From assembly GCA_949825065.1 (NCBI GenBank), contig OX463856.1:19154632-19218631 (forward strand): a DNA stretch of 64,000 bases, in the 5' to 3' direction. Position 1 is the first letter of the stretch. Every line of letters begins with the position of its first letter. This document shows positions 24,175-35,463 of the stretch, one piece after another. Origin of the DNA: Odontocerum albicorne. Its lineage: Eukaryota > Arthropoda > Insecta > Trichoptera > Odontoceridae. The translations under genes were made by a program, and so were the position numbers. The notes beneath the pieces are model-generated. The model saw only the letters and a list, made by a program, of their open reading frames with translations. It did not search any database and was not told the origin of the DNA.

Positions 24175-24510
24175 ATGAAGCAATGTATGACAGAATGCGG
24201 AAGAAAATGATTTGGGAGGGATGTGAACTTAAGGCTGATGTGTTGAGTAAGATGAACATGATTTGGACACATGAAACGAATGAATGAAGAAACACTAATA
24301 AAACAAATATACAGTGCAAACATGAGTGGAACGCATGGTAGAGGAAGACCAAGGAAAGGATGGTTAGCTAAAGTAATGATATTTTGAAAGGATATATAAG
24401 ATAAACCGTAGGAGCAGTATGAGGTGTTTGGATGTGGAAGCGGTGAAATAGCGAAATAGAAAAGAGGCCTGGCGCTTTGTTCTCTTTGCCTACCCCCAAC
24501 AGGTGTTTAA
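24175..24510 (+). mobile_element. RTE-type LINE 3' fragment (family 1)
   Basis: Contains GGCTGATGTGTTGAGTAAGA, the GRGRPRK coding stretch (~24340) and the 3' end near 24505. Small deletion within the WFGH block. Confidence 0.8.
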
Positions 24511-24594
24511 TATATACTTCCAAAAATTATTTTAGCTGATAGTAATACATGTTAAAATAAGATCAGTTTTATAAATAAGCTTTTATGTTTCTAT

Positions 24595-24800
24595 TTTGGA
24601 AAAATTCAACATCTCAGTGAGGCTTTCGAGATTGTGCACTCGTCGCATTCGTCGATTCATCGGTCACATTCCACGCAAAGAAGAGATGAAGAGACTCATG
24701 GTCACTGACAGTGTGTAGGGTCACAGGGGCAGAGGTAGATAGCCTGAAGCTGGAGCGACAAGGTGAAGAGTGCTACGGGCCTGCCTTTGCCATCTTTAGA
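24595..24800 (+). mobile_element. RTE/BovB-like LINE fragment (family 2)
   Basis: Decayed FIGHIPRKEEMKRLMVT region and GHRGRGR near 24720, homologous to 54430-54640. Confidence 0.6.
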
Positions 24801-24899
24801 CATCGTGAATGCCGAGATGACTAGAGAATATGTATACAACTTATAGCAATTTCAATGCGGAGTCACGTTCTTTAGTATTAAGGGTAAAACGCAGAATAT

Positions 24900-25520
<621 letters not shown>

Positions 25521-25524
25521 ATAC

Positions 25525-25715
25525 GCTGATTCGAGGAAGACCAAAGAAAGTATGGTTCAATCAAGCGAGTGATAATTTCAAAACAGGAAATGTAAAAAGT
25601 CAGAGAAATCGTAGGAGTATGAACGAAGACAAAGCGAAAGACGTATGTCGCGATAGGAAAGTCTGGCGCTCAGTGTTCTCTGCATATCGCGACAGGGAAT
25701 GTATGTATGCATGCA
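25525..25715 (+). mobile_element. RTE-type LINE 3' end (family 1)
   Basis: GRPKKVWF..SDN.KTGN and EDKAKDVCRDRKVWRSV, then the 3' terminus near 25695-25710. Confidence 0.78.
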
Positions 25716-26277
25716 TTTAAACTTTCTACTTCGCCGCAAAGAAAAGTAGTACCCCGATTATAAATAAAAGTAGAGTGGTAATGCGCTAATACGCCAGCTA
25801 CTTTGCTGCCATCTGCGTCCGATCACCCTTCTCGTCTTACTCTCCCCTCTCTCTTTCTCTCCGCCACTTTATTTTTGCACAGGGGTTTAAACTGTCCACA
25901 CCCCTCCGCTGCACTCGGGGGTTGGAACTCATGATTATTGAATTATATGTACAAGAGTATACCAGACGATTATTGGTAATATATATTATATATATATTTT
26001 TTTACTTTATATTTTTTCTTCATACGCATGCTCCCCGAAATAAATACAAATTGGCGATGCGGACAAATTCAAAATTGCCTTTGACACCACTGATAGAGCT
26101 TACGGAATTTAGAACCACTGGAGTAGGCATGGAACTCCGCAATAAGTCAACGCAACTTTTTTTTAACAATACTGTCGCACATGAAAGACAACACTTACAC
26201 ATGTCTGACACGTTCGAGTTAAGAAACGAAACGAACGTTTTAACTCAACAGAAATCCATTGTTTTGGTGTTATGTAA
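25716..26277. other. No feature seen
   Basis: A C/T-rich segment at 25800-25920. The 119-codon plus frame from 25922 has no recognisable domain. Confidence 0.4.
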
Positions 26278-26345
26278 ATAGAACCTGAAACCCCCGGATA
26301 GAAGTCAAGCGTCTTACCCACTAGGCTATGTAGGTGGTCATTTTC
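26278..26345 (-). mobile_element. tRNA-SINE head, class 1
   Basis: Minus-strand head with CCTACATAGCCTAGTGGGTAA as box A region and GGTTC at the box B position. Tail absent. Confidence 0.6.
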
Positions 26346-26420
26346 ACTTATCATGTTGATCTCGAAGCTTTATATATGTTTTGAGCTCCGACAAGGTTTT
26401 TAAGTCTTTCTGTTTTTTTT

Positions 26421-26965
26421 ATCCCATGAACTAATTGGTAAGATGCCTGTCTACCAGGCAAAAGGAGGTTGTTGATTATATTCTCGTTAGTACCCAATTT
26501 TTTATCCCATGAACTAATTGGTAAGATGCCTGTCTACCAGGCAAAAGGAGGTTGTTGATTCTATTCTCGTTAGTACCCAATTTTTTATCCCATGAACTAA
26601 TTGGTAAGATGCCTGTCTACCGGGCACAAGGAGGTTGTTGATTCTATTCTCGTTAGTACCCAATTTTTATCCCATGAACTAATTGGTAATATGCCTGTCT
26701 ACCAGGCACAAGGAGGTTGTTGATTCTATTCTCGTTAGTACCCAATTTTTTATCCCATGAACTAATTGGTAAGATGCCTGTCTACCAGGCACAAGGAGGT
26801 TGTTGATTCTATTCTCGTTAGTACCCAATTTTTATCCCATGAACTAATTGGTAAGATTCCTGTCTACCAGGCACAAGGAGGTTGTTGATTCTATTCTCGT
26901 TAGTATCCAATTTTTTTTTAAAACGGTTACAATATTGGTTTCACTTACAGCCTTGCCATATTTCA
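26421..26965 (+). repeat. SINE with six-fold tandem tRNA-like head
   Basis: Six units of 82-83 bp start at 26421, 26504, 26587, 26669, 26752 and 26834. Each repeats the SINE head: a box A-like CTAATTGGTAAGATGCCTGT and a box B-equivalent TTGTTGATTCTATTCTCG, then GTACCCAATTTTT. Only the last unit continues into the SINE body (ACGGTTACAATATTGGTTTC, cf. 2160-2200). Units differ at only a few positions, so the expansion is recent. The box B is degenerate and transcription is doubtful. Confidence 0.85.
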
Positions 26966-26984
26966 AATTAATTGAAAGAAATAT

Positions 26985-27145
26985 CGTTCGCGTTATTGCT
27001 AACGCTATTTCCTATCGCGACACACATCTTTCGCCTATTCTACAATATAATACATACTTACTCATACAAGTCTCACAATTTCCCTTTTTTAGTCTCATAT
27101 TTTCAAATTATCATACTCTTGATCCAACTCCACCCATCCTCTTCA
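26985..27145 (-). mobile_element. RTE-type LINE fragment (family 1)
   Basis: Minus-strand piece with TATCGCGACACACATCTTTC and CTTGATCCAACTCC, the region between the LDQV motif and the 3' end. Confidence 0.65.
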
Positions 27146-27837
27146 ATATGTTCATTTCGCGAATTCCGAAATTATGAGGGGCACAACACAAATAAATAAA
27201 ATAAAATGGATGAAAAAAGATTGAAAGTAAAACCACTTCATAGCTCAATTTATCGTAAAAAAGCGGATAGCAAATAAGCGAAGGAGTGATTAAGTAAAAA
27301 AAAAAAAAAGGATTTATTCAAATTCAAGGATTAAAAAAACCGCTCACTATACAGTTTACCCTATTAGTAAAAATCGAGCGACGTCAGTAAAAGAAACAGG
27401 GAGAGCGGAGGGTAAAATCTATGAGCCAGAGTCGGTAAAACCGGGGTAGGATTGTCACCGTAAAATAATAATGACTCTATCAGTGTTGAGGGGTTGATCG
27501 ACTGAACGAAAGTATTTGAGTATGAAGCTACCATGACGTACCTGATAAGGGTGGTCGAGATAACATTATTTGATGGCATTCATTACGTATATTCTAAAAC
27601 AAGGTCAGTTAACACGAACAATTATTCAAATTCGAAGAAAATGCTTTTGAATGTCGACCTTACAGCTCCTGGCTTTAAATGTTACCTGATAGCTCTTGGC
27701 ATATATGATAGTCATAAATATTGTCCTATTAGTCCACTTCTAAAAAGTCTACATTTGTCTTCATTGTATCTTTCGAATCTGTGTCTAAAAGATGTTCCTT
27801 TTGAGAGGAGTAGAACTTTGAGATGGATTCCATCTTC
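27146..27837. other. No feature seen
   Basis: Nothing recognised; a 140-codon plus frame at 27533-27955 runs into SINE DNA and is chance. Confidence 0.45.
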
Positions 27838-27955
27838 ATTAAAAAATATATTGTTCACACGGAAGTCCGGTGCGTTACCGCGCGGCCATACACCTCGTAC
27901 ATGGTACACCTGGCGGGCTATACAACAATTTCTTCCAACCAACCAGCTCATCTAG
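27838..27955 (-). mobile_element. Chimeric SINE fragment, class 2 head with class 1 tail
   Basis: CACACGGAAGTCCGGTGCG and TTACCGCGCGGCCAT match the minus strand of the class 2 SINE at 30505. A class 1-like tail follows (CTGGCGGGC ... CTTCCAACCAACCAG). Confidence 0.6.
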
Positions 27956-27959
27956 AATA

Positions 27960-28560
27960 CATTTTTTATGACCAATCTGCATATAATAATGATAGAACAA
28001 GAGGAAAGGACATTCTGAGTAATGCAATATTTTTTCAATTCTCTCTTAAACGTAAATAAAGATTGATGCACATCTGATAACTCTTGGATGTTCGTTCCAC
28101 AGTCGTGACGAGTAAACCGCAACTAAAAAAAGTGTAAAATGAGGTGTGGCGTGTTGGTTTGCTAAAGAGTCTCTCATCGCCTAATCGAAGAGAATGTCTG
28201 TGTTCTGAAATAGAGTGGAATCTTTCATGTGAACTACATGATTGTTAAAGACTTTGTGACTGGCATATCTAGAGTATAACACGGGTTTGTGGCGATAGTG
28301 AGATAAAGATCTACAAATAAACATATAAGCCCGCACAAATGTCATTCGATACGCATAAAAGTGAAATAAAATAATACCGAATCCCTTTGCTGGGAACGTT
28401 CTGACAATAGGGATGTTACACCATCCCTCGTCGAGTGGCAATGATATGATATTGTTGAAGATGATATCGCATATGCCAACATTTCCAAAAAAAAGGTGCA
28501 CATGCTACGAAAATCGGAAAAACAAAAATATATGAATATTTTGATCAAAGGGGAAAAAAC
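27960..28560 (-). mobile_element. LINE 3' end, CR1/Jockey-like, decayed
   Basis: The minus strand has SRYASHKVFNNHVVHMK (about 28280-28220) and, after a stop, VYSSRLWNEHPRVI (about 28110-28070). This resembles the common C-terminal pattern of CR1/Jockey-group reverse transcriptases, where a RLWN.LP motif follows a basic N..V. segment. Stops are present. Confidence 0.55.
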
Positions 28561-28564
28561 GAGG

Positions 28565-28889
28565 CAGTACAGTTAATCGAAAGGCTTATCGGTAATTGCA
28601 TTCTTAATAAATTGGCATTTTTCTCTTAAAATAAAAATGTGCAGTTAAACTCTGGCACCAGTTATAAGTTGCCGTAAGATTTTCAAAATCTTTTTGATTG
28701 CTTTAAACAGCTATCTAAAAAATATTACATGTCATTTCAATGACGAAATGTGTTCCTCCGTAGATCCTATTTTCGTAATTCTTTCTCAGTATTTGGTGAC
28801 ATTTGTAAATATTTTGTTTAGGCGTATTTTTTTTGTCAATTCGTTCATGAATGCTCCAAGTACGAGTGTATTTAAGTTTTTTTAAACAA
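28565..28889. other. No feature seen
   Basis: AT-rich, no match. Confidence 0.5.
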
Positions 28890-29190
28890 CGTGGCCAGCA
28901 AGGCGAACAAACGCCTCCATTCTCGAAGAACTGAGAATCACCGACAGATTATCGATAATATACCTTCGACGCATCTTCCGAATCTTTGGGCACATTGCTT
29001 TGAGAAGTTTGTGGTTACTGGAATCGTGGAAGGACGATGCACCACAAGAGGAAAAATCTCAATGCGATGAACTGACCAAGTGAGATATGCAACTGGACTA
29101 CCCTTGACAACTGCATTTCGAGCTGCAGAGTGCAAGGATGGATGGAGGGGACTCGTCGGAGGCTATCATGGGAGTCATGACGCTCAGTCA
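28890..29190 (+). mobile_element. RTE/BovB-like LINE fragment (family 2)
   Basis: Translates with shifts to WPARRTNASILEELRITDRL, RIFGHIALRS and the terminal RLSWES region, closely matching 54390-54700. 5'-truncated. Confidence 0.75.
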
Positions 29191-29371
29191 TGAGCGTAAC
29201 GACAGAATAATGATTTAAATAACGTTGTAACCAAAAACTCAGCAATTGGCACTAATCTGCGTAACTCTTGTCTGGTTGGTTGAAACAAATTGCCTTGAAA
29301 TTAAATCTTTAGTAAAATTCTGATTAATTAAAATTTACATTTAACTTGACCAAATACCACTAATTTATTTA

Positions 29372-29455
29372 AGACCACAGAATTATTCGAGACCACAGAT
29401 TTATTGAAGACCACAGAATTATTTGAGACCACAGATTTATTGACGACCACAAATC
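29372..29455. repeat. 18-bp tandem repeat, five units
   Basis: AGACCACAG at 29372, 29390, 29408 and 29426, with a variant at 29444. The second half of the unit alternates AATTATT-G and ATTTATTGA, giving a 36-bp dimer. Confidence 0.9.
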
Positions 29456-30021
29456 TCTTCAGGATAAAATAGTTTATTATATTTTCTTTTATAATTTATT
29501 CTACAATACAACAGTCAAAAATAAATATAAAAAACATCAATACAATACAAATGTGTAAGAGATGACCTGATTAAATAACAAAACTACTCAATTGGACAGT
29601 CTTACTTTGACTCCTGTCACAAAATGAACATCTAGTTTGTTAATATTCAACTAGAAGATACTATACCAACTGGTATCGGCTGTTAACAAGATTCTAGGGG
29701 CACTATGATTAAGGGCAGTAAAGTACACGGTTCCCCTTTGCAAAATTGTTATGCAATATGATTGGCAGGTTGATTTACGTCAAAAGTGAATCTTTCATAA
29801 TTTGAAGCGGTTCGTTGAACGGTTCGGAAGTTGTAGTACTTTTATGAATGTTGTATTATCACTAAAGTCTTATTATTACATTACTGTATTACCACTAGAG
29901 ACCTGGCTATATTAAAAAGCACCATTCTTATTTTTCTTCTTATCAAGCCTACTCTGAGATCGGAGGTTAGTTAAATCTGCTTAAACGCGAGCTAATTCCC
30001 CATATTATAGTCTAGCTAGAC
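29456..30021. other. No feature seen
   Basis: Nothing recognised. Confidence 0.5.
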
Positions 30022-30450
30022 CAGGAGTCTCCAAACTTTTTAGCCTAAGGGCCACACTGACTCCTCCACTAAGTCCCAAGGGCTAAGACCTACCTAGCTC
30101 ATCGTACCAACATACTGTAGTTTTGAATTACGCGCAAATTTTCGTATTGGGACTAGCCGGCGAGTGAAATATCTATGACGCAGGGTTCGGGGGTGAACTC
30201 CGCTTCGTTCGCAATTTCGGTTGGTACTTACGGGCAAGTGTCAAGGACATTTCATTGCGGCGGAGATAGCCGATGCGCGAAAAGCGAAATATGGTGCGAC
30301 TAGTGTGTTTTGTGACTATAGTCATTAAGTAAAAACATCTGATTATTATTTTGTATGATTTACTTACATTGTAAATTTGACAATGTAATCAAAATAAACT
30401 ATGACGGGCCGGATTGGTGGTGCTCGCGGGCTGTAGTTTGGAGACCCCTG
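30022..30450. mobile_element. Non-autonomous hAT (MITE), 429 bp
   Basis: Ends CAGGAGTCTCCAAACT and AGTTTGGAGACCCCTG are inverted; flanks AGCTAGAC (30014-30021) and GTCTAGAC (30451-30458) match at 6 of 8. GGGCCACACTG near the left end is typical of this MITE class. No ORF. Confidence 0.85.
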
Positions 30451-30504
30451 GTCTAGACTATAAAATAATGTAACTATAAAATGGCATTGTATTTTATTCT
30501 ATTA

Positions 30505-30660
30505 CACTTTTATTATCGAGGTGCATGGCCGCGCGGTAACGGTCTGGACTTCCGTGCGGAAGGTTGACGGTTCGAACCCCGCGATGTGCTACTTCCATCG
30601 AATGACAAATGGTATTTTTACCACCGTGTACTCGGGGTATAAAGATATCTAAAACTTCGG
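30505..30660 (+). mobile_element. tRNA-derived SINE, class 2
   Basis: A consensus box B, GGTTCGAACCC, lies at 30569-30579 and a box A-like GGCCGCGCGGTAACGG at ~30526-30541. The head differs from class 1 and is followed by ACTCGGGGTATAAAGAT. Other copies: 34945-35075 (+) and 27838-27900 (-). Confidence 0.75.
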
Positions 30661-30702
30661 TAATATTTATTCTTAAAAAAACATTGACAAAACTACGTCA
30701 GC

Positions 30703-31206
30703 GTGCTCCGATCGTCTCACTTCCGTGTGCCATCGGATCCAGTACAGCGGTTTGGCCGGTGCTCCGATCGTCTCACTTCTGTGTGCCATCGGATCCAGTA
30801 CAGCGGTATGGCCGGTGCTCCGATCGTCTCACTTCCGTGTGCCATCGGATCCAGTACAGCGGTTTGGCCGGTGCTCCGATCGTCTCACTTCTGTGTGCCA
30901 TCGGATCCAGTACAGCGGTATGGCCGGTGCTCCGATCGTCTCACATCCGTGTGCCATCGGATCCAGTACAGCGGTTTGGCCGGTGCTCCGATCGTCTCAC
31001 TTCTGTGTGCCATCGGATCCAGTACAGCGGTATGGCCGGTGCTCCAATCGTCTCACTTCCGTGTGCCATCGGATCCAGTACAGCGGTTTGGCCGGTGCTC
31101 CGATCGTCTCACTTCGGTGTGCCATCGGATCCAGTACAGCGGTATGGCCGGTGCTCCGATCGTCTCACTTCTGTGTGCCATCGGATCCAGTACAGCGGTG
31201 TGGCCG
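30703..31206. repeat. 56-bp tandem array, nine units, dimeric order
   Basis: Units start every 56 bp from 30703 to 31151. The core is GTGCTCCGATCGTCTCAC and contains GGATCC. Odd units read TTCCGTG...GGTTTGG, even units TTCTGTG (TTCGGTG in unit 8)...GGTATGG, so the true period is 112 bp; the ninth unit is variant. GC content far exceeds the surroundings. All three plus frames stay open across the array because no unit contains a stop in any frame. The last unit runs into GTGAGT. Confidence 0.95.
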
Positions 31207-31344
31207 GTGAGTCTGCTGGTGCGCAACGGCTCACTCACGTGAAGAAAAAAAATCTCCACGGCACAGCTTCTTTCAGCTCTCCAGAGGGAATCCTCGACTA
31301 CGAGGCCCAGCAACGATGACGTTTACACTGTTGTTGTGTTCAGT

Positions 31345-31518
31345 AAAACCTGAAGGGTTTATTATCGTACGACAAGAACTCAGAAAAAACTCTAAAGATG
31401 CCTTAATTAAAAACCAGACAGTACCCCTCTGAAAAAATCGGGACCAATGGAAATCGATCCTGCAGCACTTGGGATGGAAAACAGGACAATCTTACCAATT
31501 AGGTCACAGATATCGTCA
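31345..31518 (-). mobile_element. tRNA-SINE, class 1, variant tail
   Basis: Tail GGGTTTATTATCGTACGACAA, body CCAGACAGTACCCC, and minus-strand head with GATCGATTTCCATTGG at box B and TAATTGGTAAGATTG at box A. Diverged. Confidence 0.65.
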
Positions 31519-31555
31519 AAACTCTTGTGATCCTACATCTAAACAACCCTCAATA

Positions 31556-31762
31556 TACTATTTATAGTTAAGGCATTAATACTGTGGAAATTTAAAGGCA
31601 TTATAATTTATTTGATCAAACACTGTTTTTTCCACTTTATGTAACAGTATAACCCTATCGGTTTCAGTATTGTATGTGTTCCCCTGATGATGAGGTGAAA
31701 ATCTTGAAACCGGTAGGGTTATACCGTTACATAAAGTAGAATAAACAGTGTTTAGCATAATA
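31556..31762. mobile_element. Solo Penelope-type terminal repeat (hairpin)
   Basis: ~50-bp inverted arms (TTTATGTAAC.GTATAACCCT.) surround a loop holding CCCTGATGATGAGGTG. The whole block, including flanking TATTTATAGTTAAGGCATTA, matches the ends of the Penelope-like element at 37225-38340. No coding part between the arms. Confidence 0.75.
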
Positions 31763-32214
31763 AATAACAAAACCTCAAAATTCCTTTCCAAACTAATATT
31801 TTTTACTTTGAATAATTTCTAAAGCGCATTTTACAGATTTTACTCTCCTCGGAGGCTTTTTATCATACACGTACGTACACTTATAAAATAGAACATTTTA
31901 CGGGAATCGATCTCAGATATACATTGATAATGTGAAATATGTAATTGATCAAATGAAAAAAATGTTCAAAAGAATATGTTGGTAAATGTAAGGACATGAG
32001 GTACAGTACCCGGCGGTAAGTAATACACATCGGGCTTAAGAAAGAGACTGTCGGCCATAATCGGCTTTGAAGAGCGTCGTCGTTTTTTTTTATACTGGCT
32101 TCGTTCTTTGATTGTTTACTTCTCAGCATCTGCATACGTGTAAAAACATATTTGCTAAGAAAATAAGCAGAAATCTTGCTGACGGAAGACAACCTATAAA
32201 GAATGTTATTGTTG
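31763..32214. other. No feature seen
   Basis: AT-rich; nothing recognised. Confidence 0.5.
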
Positions 32215-32500
32215 ATGCATACATACCGTCACGCTGTTTCCCTATCGGGGTTGACAAAGAGGACAGAGTGACAGATTTCTTAATCACAACACACAAATTT
32301 CGCCTCCACTACATCCTTCTCATACGACTCCTATGATTTTTCTGTTTTTTTTTTTACATTTCCTTCTTTCAAAATATCATTTAAATAATCCTCATACCTC
32401 AGACTTCCTCTACACCGCCTTCCACTCACATTTGCACTGAATATTTGTTTTGTTAGCCTTTCTTAATTCATTCGTTCTGCATGCCCAAACCTTTTCTCCA
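32215..32500 (-). mobile_element. RTE-type LINE 3' end (family 1)
   Basis: Starts with the 3' terminus read on minus (CATACATACCGTCACGC) and runs to CATTCGTTCTGCATGCCC. Confidence 0.8.
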
Positions 32501-32769
32501 TCGTTCTTAATATGACACATATGATTTAAGTTCAGATTCCCCCCTAATATATTTATTTCTTTGTTAACATTATCGACAATTTTCAAGTGTCCTTTACATA
32601 ACACAGGAAAACTTCAAAAGATAACATATCAATTATCCTTTAAAAAAATCTTACAATTTATGATGCATACGCGTATATCATTCAAGATATTATGGTTAAA
32701 CATTCACAACTAAAATAATATAATTACACGACTTCAAAAATATCACTTCAAAATAATGTCTCTTAAGGG

Positions 32770-33150
32770 GATATTAGAAATAAAAATATATACTAAGGTT
32801 AAAAACAATAAAATAACATCTCCCAGTCAGACCTTAGATTGAAGAGACGCTGGAAAAGGGGCCTCTTGAACTCAACAACATCTACATTAAAAATATGTAC
32901 CAAAGCAGACATGCAGTTATCCATTTATATTCTCAAGATTGGTGAGTTACAAACTGTAGTTAACAAATTGTTATTGACACATTTAAATTGTAAAATATTC
33001 CGTGTGTTCCTAGCAGAAGTGTGAAAACCAATTTGAGTCAATACATCAAGGATATCAATTATATTACGAATAACCTTATATAGAAACATCAAATCGATAT
33101 GTATGTAACAACGAATCAAATATATTGCACAATAAATGCCATTCATTTAT
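32770..33150 (-). mobile_element. LINE reverse-transcriptase C-terminus, CR1/Jockey-like
   Basis: The minus frame from ~33146 reads LMFLYKVIRNIIDILDVL, then IGFHTSARNTR. After a short gap comes FNVDVVEFKRPLFQRLF. This is the familiar tail of CR1/Jockey-group reverse transcriptases (D..FLYK...INF..P...R ... F). Related decayed copy at 3541-3985. Confidence 0.7.
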
Positions 33151-33227
33151 TTTAGTAAAAAAATTCCCAATAAAAACAGTTTAGAAGATAGGACATATTC
33201 GCTTCCCCCACCGAAATATCAGCGACA

Positions 33228-33330
33228 GATGTGGTCGAGTGTGCAGCCAGTAGATAACAATCAAAGGACGAGCGCACCACTCGAGAGTCGCGGGTTCGAT
33301 TCCCGGCGGGGACGTAATTAAATACAAACA
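33228..33330 (+). mobile_element. tRNA-like SINE head, class 3
   Basis: A strong box B, GGTTCGATTCC, at 33293-33303 followed by CGGCGGGGACG. The upstream half does not fold as a full tRNA, so a SINE head or tRNA relic, not a gene. Confidence 0.55.
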
Positions 33331-33645
33331 CCGTATAATCCCCGATTGATGTTTACTTTTGTGTACGCACACTACATATACATTTTTTTTATTTTTGTTT
33401 GTCGTACATAATTTAATTCTAACTAGGGGGTTACCGGCCCAATATCTTACTAGTTGTGGGGTATCATTTTGAAAATTTATCAAATGGAAGGGGGTTAAAG
33501 GAGGGAATGTGATTAAAATTCAATATTAATGCTGTTCTTGTAGTCAGTTTTTTGATCCTGCTTACCAACAAACGTAAGCCTTCAAATAGCGACTAAAACA
33601 TATTCTTTTCTCTTTAGTGTCAGCGCGTTTATTTCCTTTTTTTCC
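33331..33645. other. No feature seen
   Basis: Nothing recognised between the SINE head and the 26-bp repeat. Confidence 0.5.
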
Positions 33646-33647
33646 TT

Positions 33648-33798
33648 CTCTGTCTCCCATTAAGTTTTCCCTTCTCTGTCTCCCATTAAGTTTTCGCTTC
33701 TCTGTCTCCCATTAAGTTTTCCCTTCTCTGTCTCCCATTAAGTTTTCCCTTCTCTGTCTCCCATTAAGTTTTCCCTTCTCTGTCTCCCATTAAGTTTT
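33648..33798. repeat. 26-bp tandem repeat, six units
   Basis: CTCTGTCTCCCATTAAGTTT every 25-26 bp from 33648; nearly identical units. Confidence 0.95.
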
Positions 33799-33879
33799 AA
33801 TTTGTAGATATTTTTATTTCATCTTCGCTCATATTATATATGTTGTTTTGTTTATTTCCCTGATTATTTAATTGCGTTT

Positions 33880-33965
33880 CTTGTTTATTTAACACTTTCA
33901 TTCAAATATATCTGACGACTATATTGCTCTAAAGCAATTTCATCCAGTCAATTGACTTTTGTAAA
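33880..33965 (-). mobile_element. LINE tail relic
   Basis: TTTATTTAACACTTTCATTC then degenerate CTGACGA...TATTGC...GCAATTTC, a diverged copy of the LINE 3' tail at 52723. Confidence 0.45.
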
Positions 33966-34029
33966 TCTGACATATGAGTGAATAATGAATTTTTTTGTAA
34001 TTAAGGCAATTACGGTAGTATTTTCTAAG

Positions 34030-34185
34030 ACGATGGAAGAGTTACGAGGGATACTGAAAGGCGTGTAGCGATAGGAAACAGAGTCAATAGGGCACTAACA
34101 CATGAACATGAAACTAGCATATATTTTGAAAGGAAATGTAACAGTCAGAGAAATCGCGGGAGTTATATGAGAAGGCATATGGTAT
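34030..34185 (+). mobile_element. RTE-type LINE fragment with internal deletion (family 1)
   Basis: Joins an upstream piece (GATGGAAGAGTTACGAGGG, cf. 15680) directly to the 3' region (TTTTGAAAGGAAATGTAAC). Confidence 0.65.
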
Positions 34186-34326
34186 GGATCCTAATGTTCT
34201 CATTATTTATTCTCTCATACATTGATTTTTCAAAGGTGATTGTAAAATTTACCAAGTTTCGCTTGCACTTCTAAAAACAAAAACTAAAGAATAAAGAAAC
34301 ACAAAAGATGTTTTTAATAGCAGCAG

Positions 34327-34737
34327 TTACTTGGATAAAGGAAGGATAGGGGATGAGAAAAGACTGGAGAATAGGGAAAAACACTTGTGATTGAAAAATC
34401 TCAATTTTCTTTTCTTCATCTTAAGCACTGCTTCTATCTTCTCTAAATCCGAAAGGAAAGCCACAAAACTAAGAGTGCATGTATGTAATTGAATGTTCAA
34501 ATCCTGTGAATATATTTCTCGAACGAATTGAAAGTGCATATGGCAAAGGATAAAAATGGCACTCTGAAGGGTGGCAGACCGCAAGAACGGCATATGCATC
34601 CTGCGGTCCCACCCCATAAGTGCTCCACACGCCGCAATTACAAGCGCAGGCGATATTGAAAAGCGCTTTAAACCCAAGTGACGAGCGATCACTCGATCGC
34701 TTTCAGCCTCGAGTGTCTCAAAGGGTATAGAGTACAT
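34327..34737 (-). other. GC-richer ORF-like block, unidentified
   Basis: A 136-codon minus frame whose first 75 codons (34737-34510) are clearly richer in GC than neighbours. No family recognised, no splice donor or acceptor at its edges. Could be a retroelement relic or chance. Confidence 0.25.
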
Positions 34738-34944
34738 TGGAATGCAATTAAAAACTCACATATGACCCGATCAAACACTGCGATATAATCCAATACTTAC
34801 TAGTAACACTCCATTGATTGCAGTACTTCAAAGGAGAATATTCGTAGCCCTCCTACGTACAACGATCTATATGTAATCAATGCCAACCACCAGACAAGAC
34901 TTAAAAGAGCAATCTATTCGTATATAATTACGCGATGAGTTATT

Positions 34945-35075
34945 CATATATGACCACGTGATATCGCGTTGGACTGTCGTGCAGAAGGTCGCCGGTTCAC
35001 TGTGATACTGCCCTCAAATGATACAGTATTCTTTTCCGCTCAATATTAGGGGGTTTAAAGATACCTTTTTTGGTT
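34945..35075 (+). mobile_element. tRNA-SINE, class 2, decayed
   Basis: CACGTGATATCGCGTTGGACT and GAAGGTCGCCGGTTC align with the class 2 head at 30505; the shared downstream element GGGGGTTTAAAGATACC is present. Confidence 0.65.
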
Positions 35076-35463
35076 CCATTTGTAATCGAGACGGTTAAGA
35101 CATTTTGAGAGAATGAGTAGTTGGAAGTGACATTTTCTACTAACAAGACAACTGAGAAATTTTAAGAGCAAGATGTATTCAAAATATAAATTTTGATCGC
35201 AGAACAACAATCATTTACCACATGGATTAAAAAATAGCATATGTGCTCTGTGTCATATAATCGAGGAGTCAGATTTGCGTGTATGCAAGAGCTACTAGTC
35301 TGTTCTTCGTTGTATTCTCCGTCAGGTCTAGTAGTTTCATGCCACAAATTACTGTAGTCATCCACGTTACCTGTTTTTCTCCGATTGTTTCCATTGTCAG
35401 AACTCTGATTACTGAATAAATTAATGAAATGTTTGAAAGTGAATCAAAGGGCTGTAGACTCAC

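Noticed and set aside
27533..27955. 140-codon plus frame
   Set aside because: Its last third is antisense SINE sequence and the rest has no family resemblance.
30609..31319. Three overlapping 161-236-codon frames as a real repeat protein
   Set aside because: All three frames give the same cycling peptides because a stop-free 56-bp unit is repeated. No promoter, splice or homology support; reported as a repeat and finding instead.
31676..31735. Complete hammerhead ribozyme
   Set aside because: Core-like CTGATGA and GAAAC are present, but I could not pair stem I, so I keep it only as a low-confidence idea in the findings.
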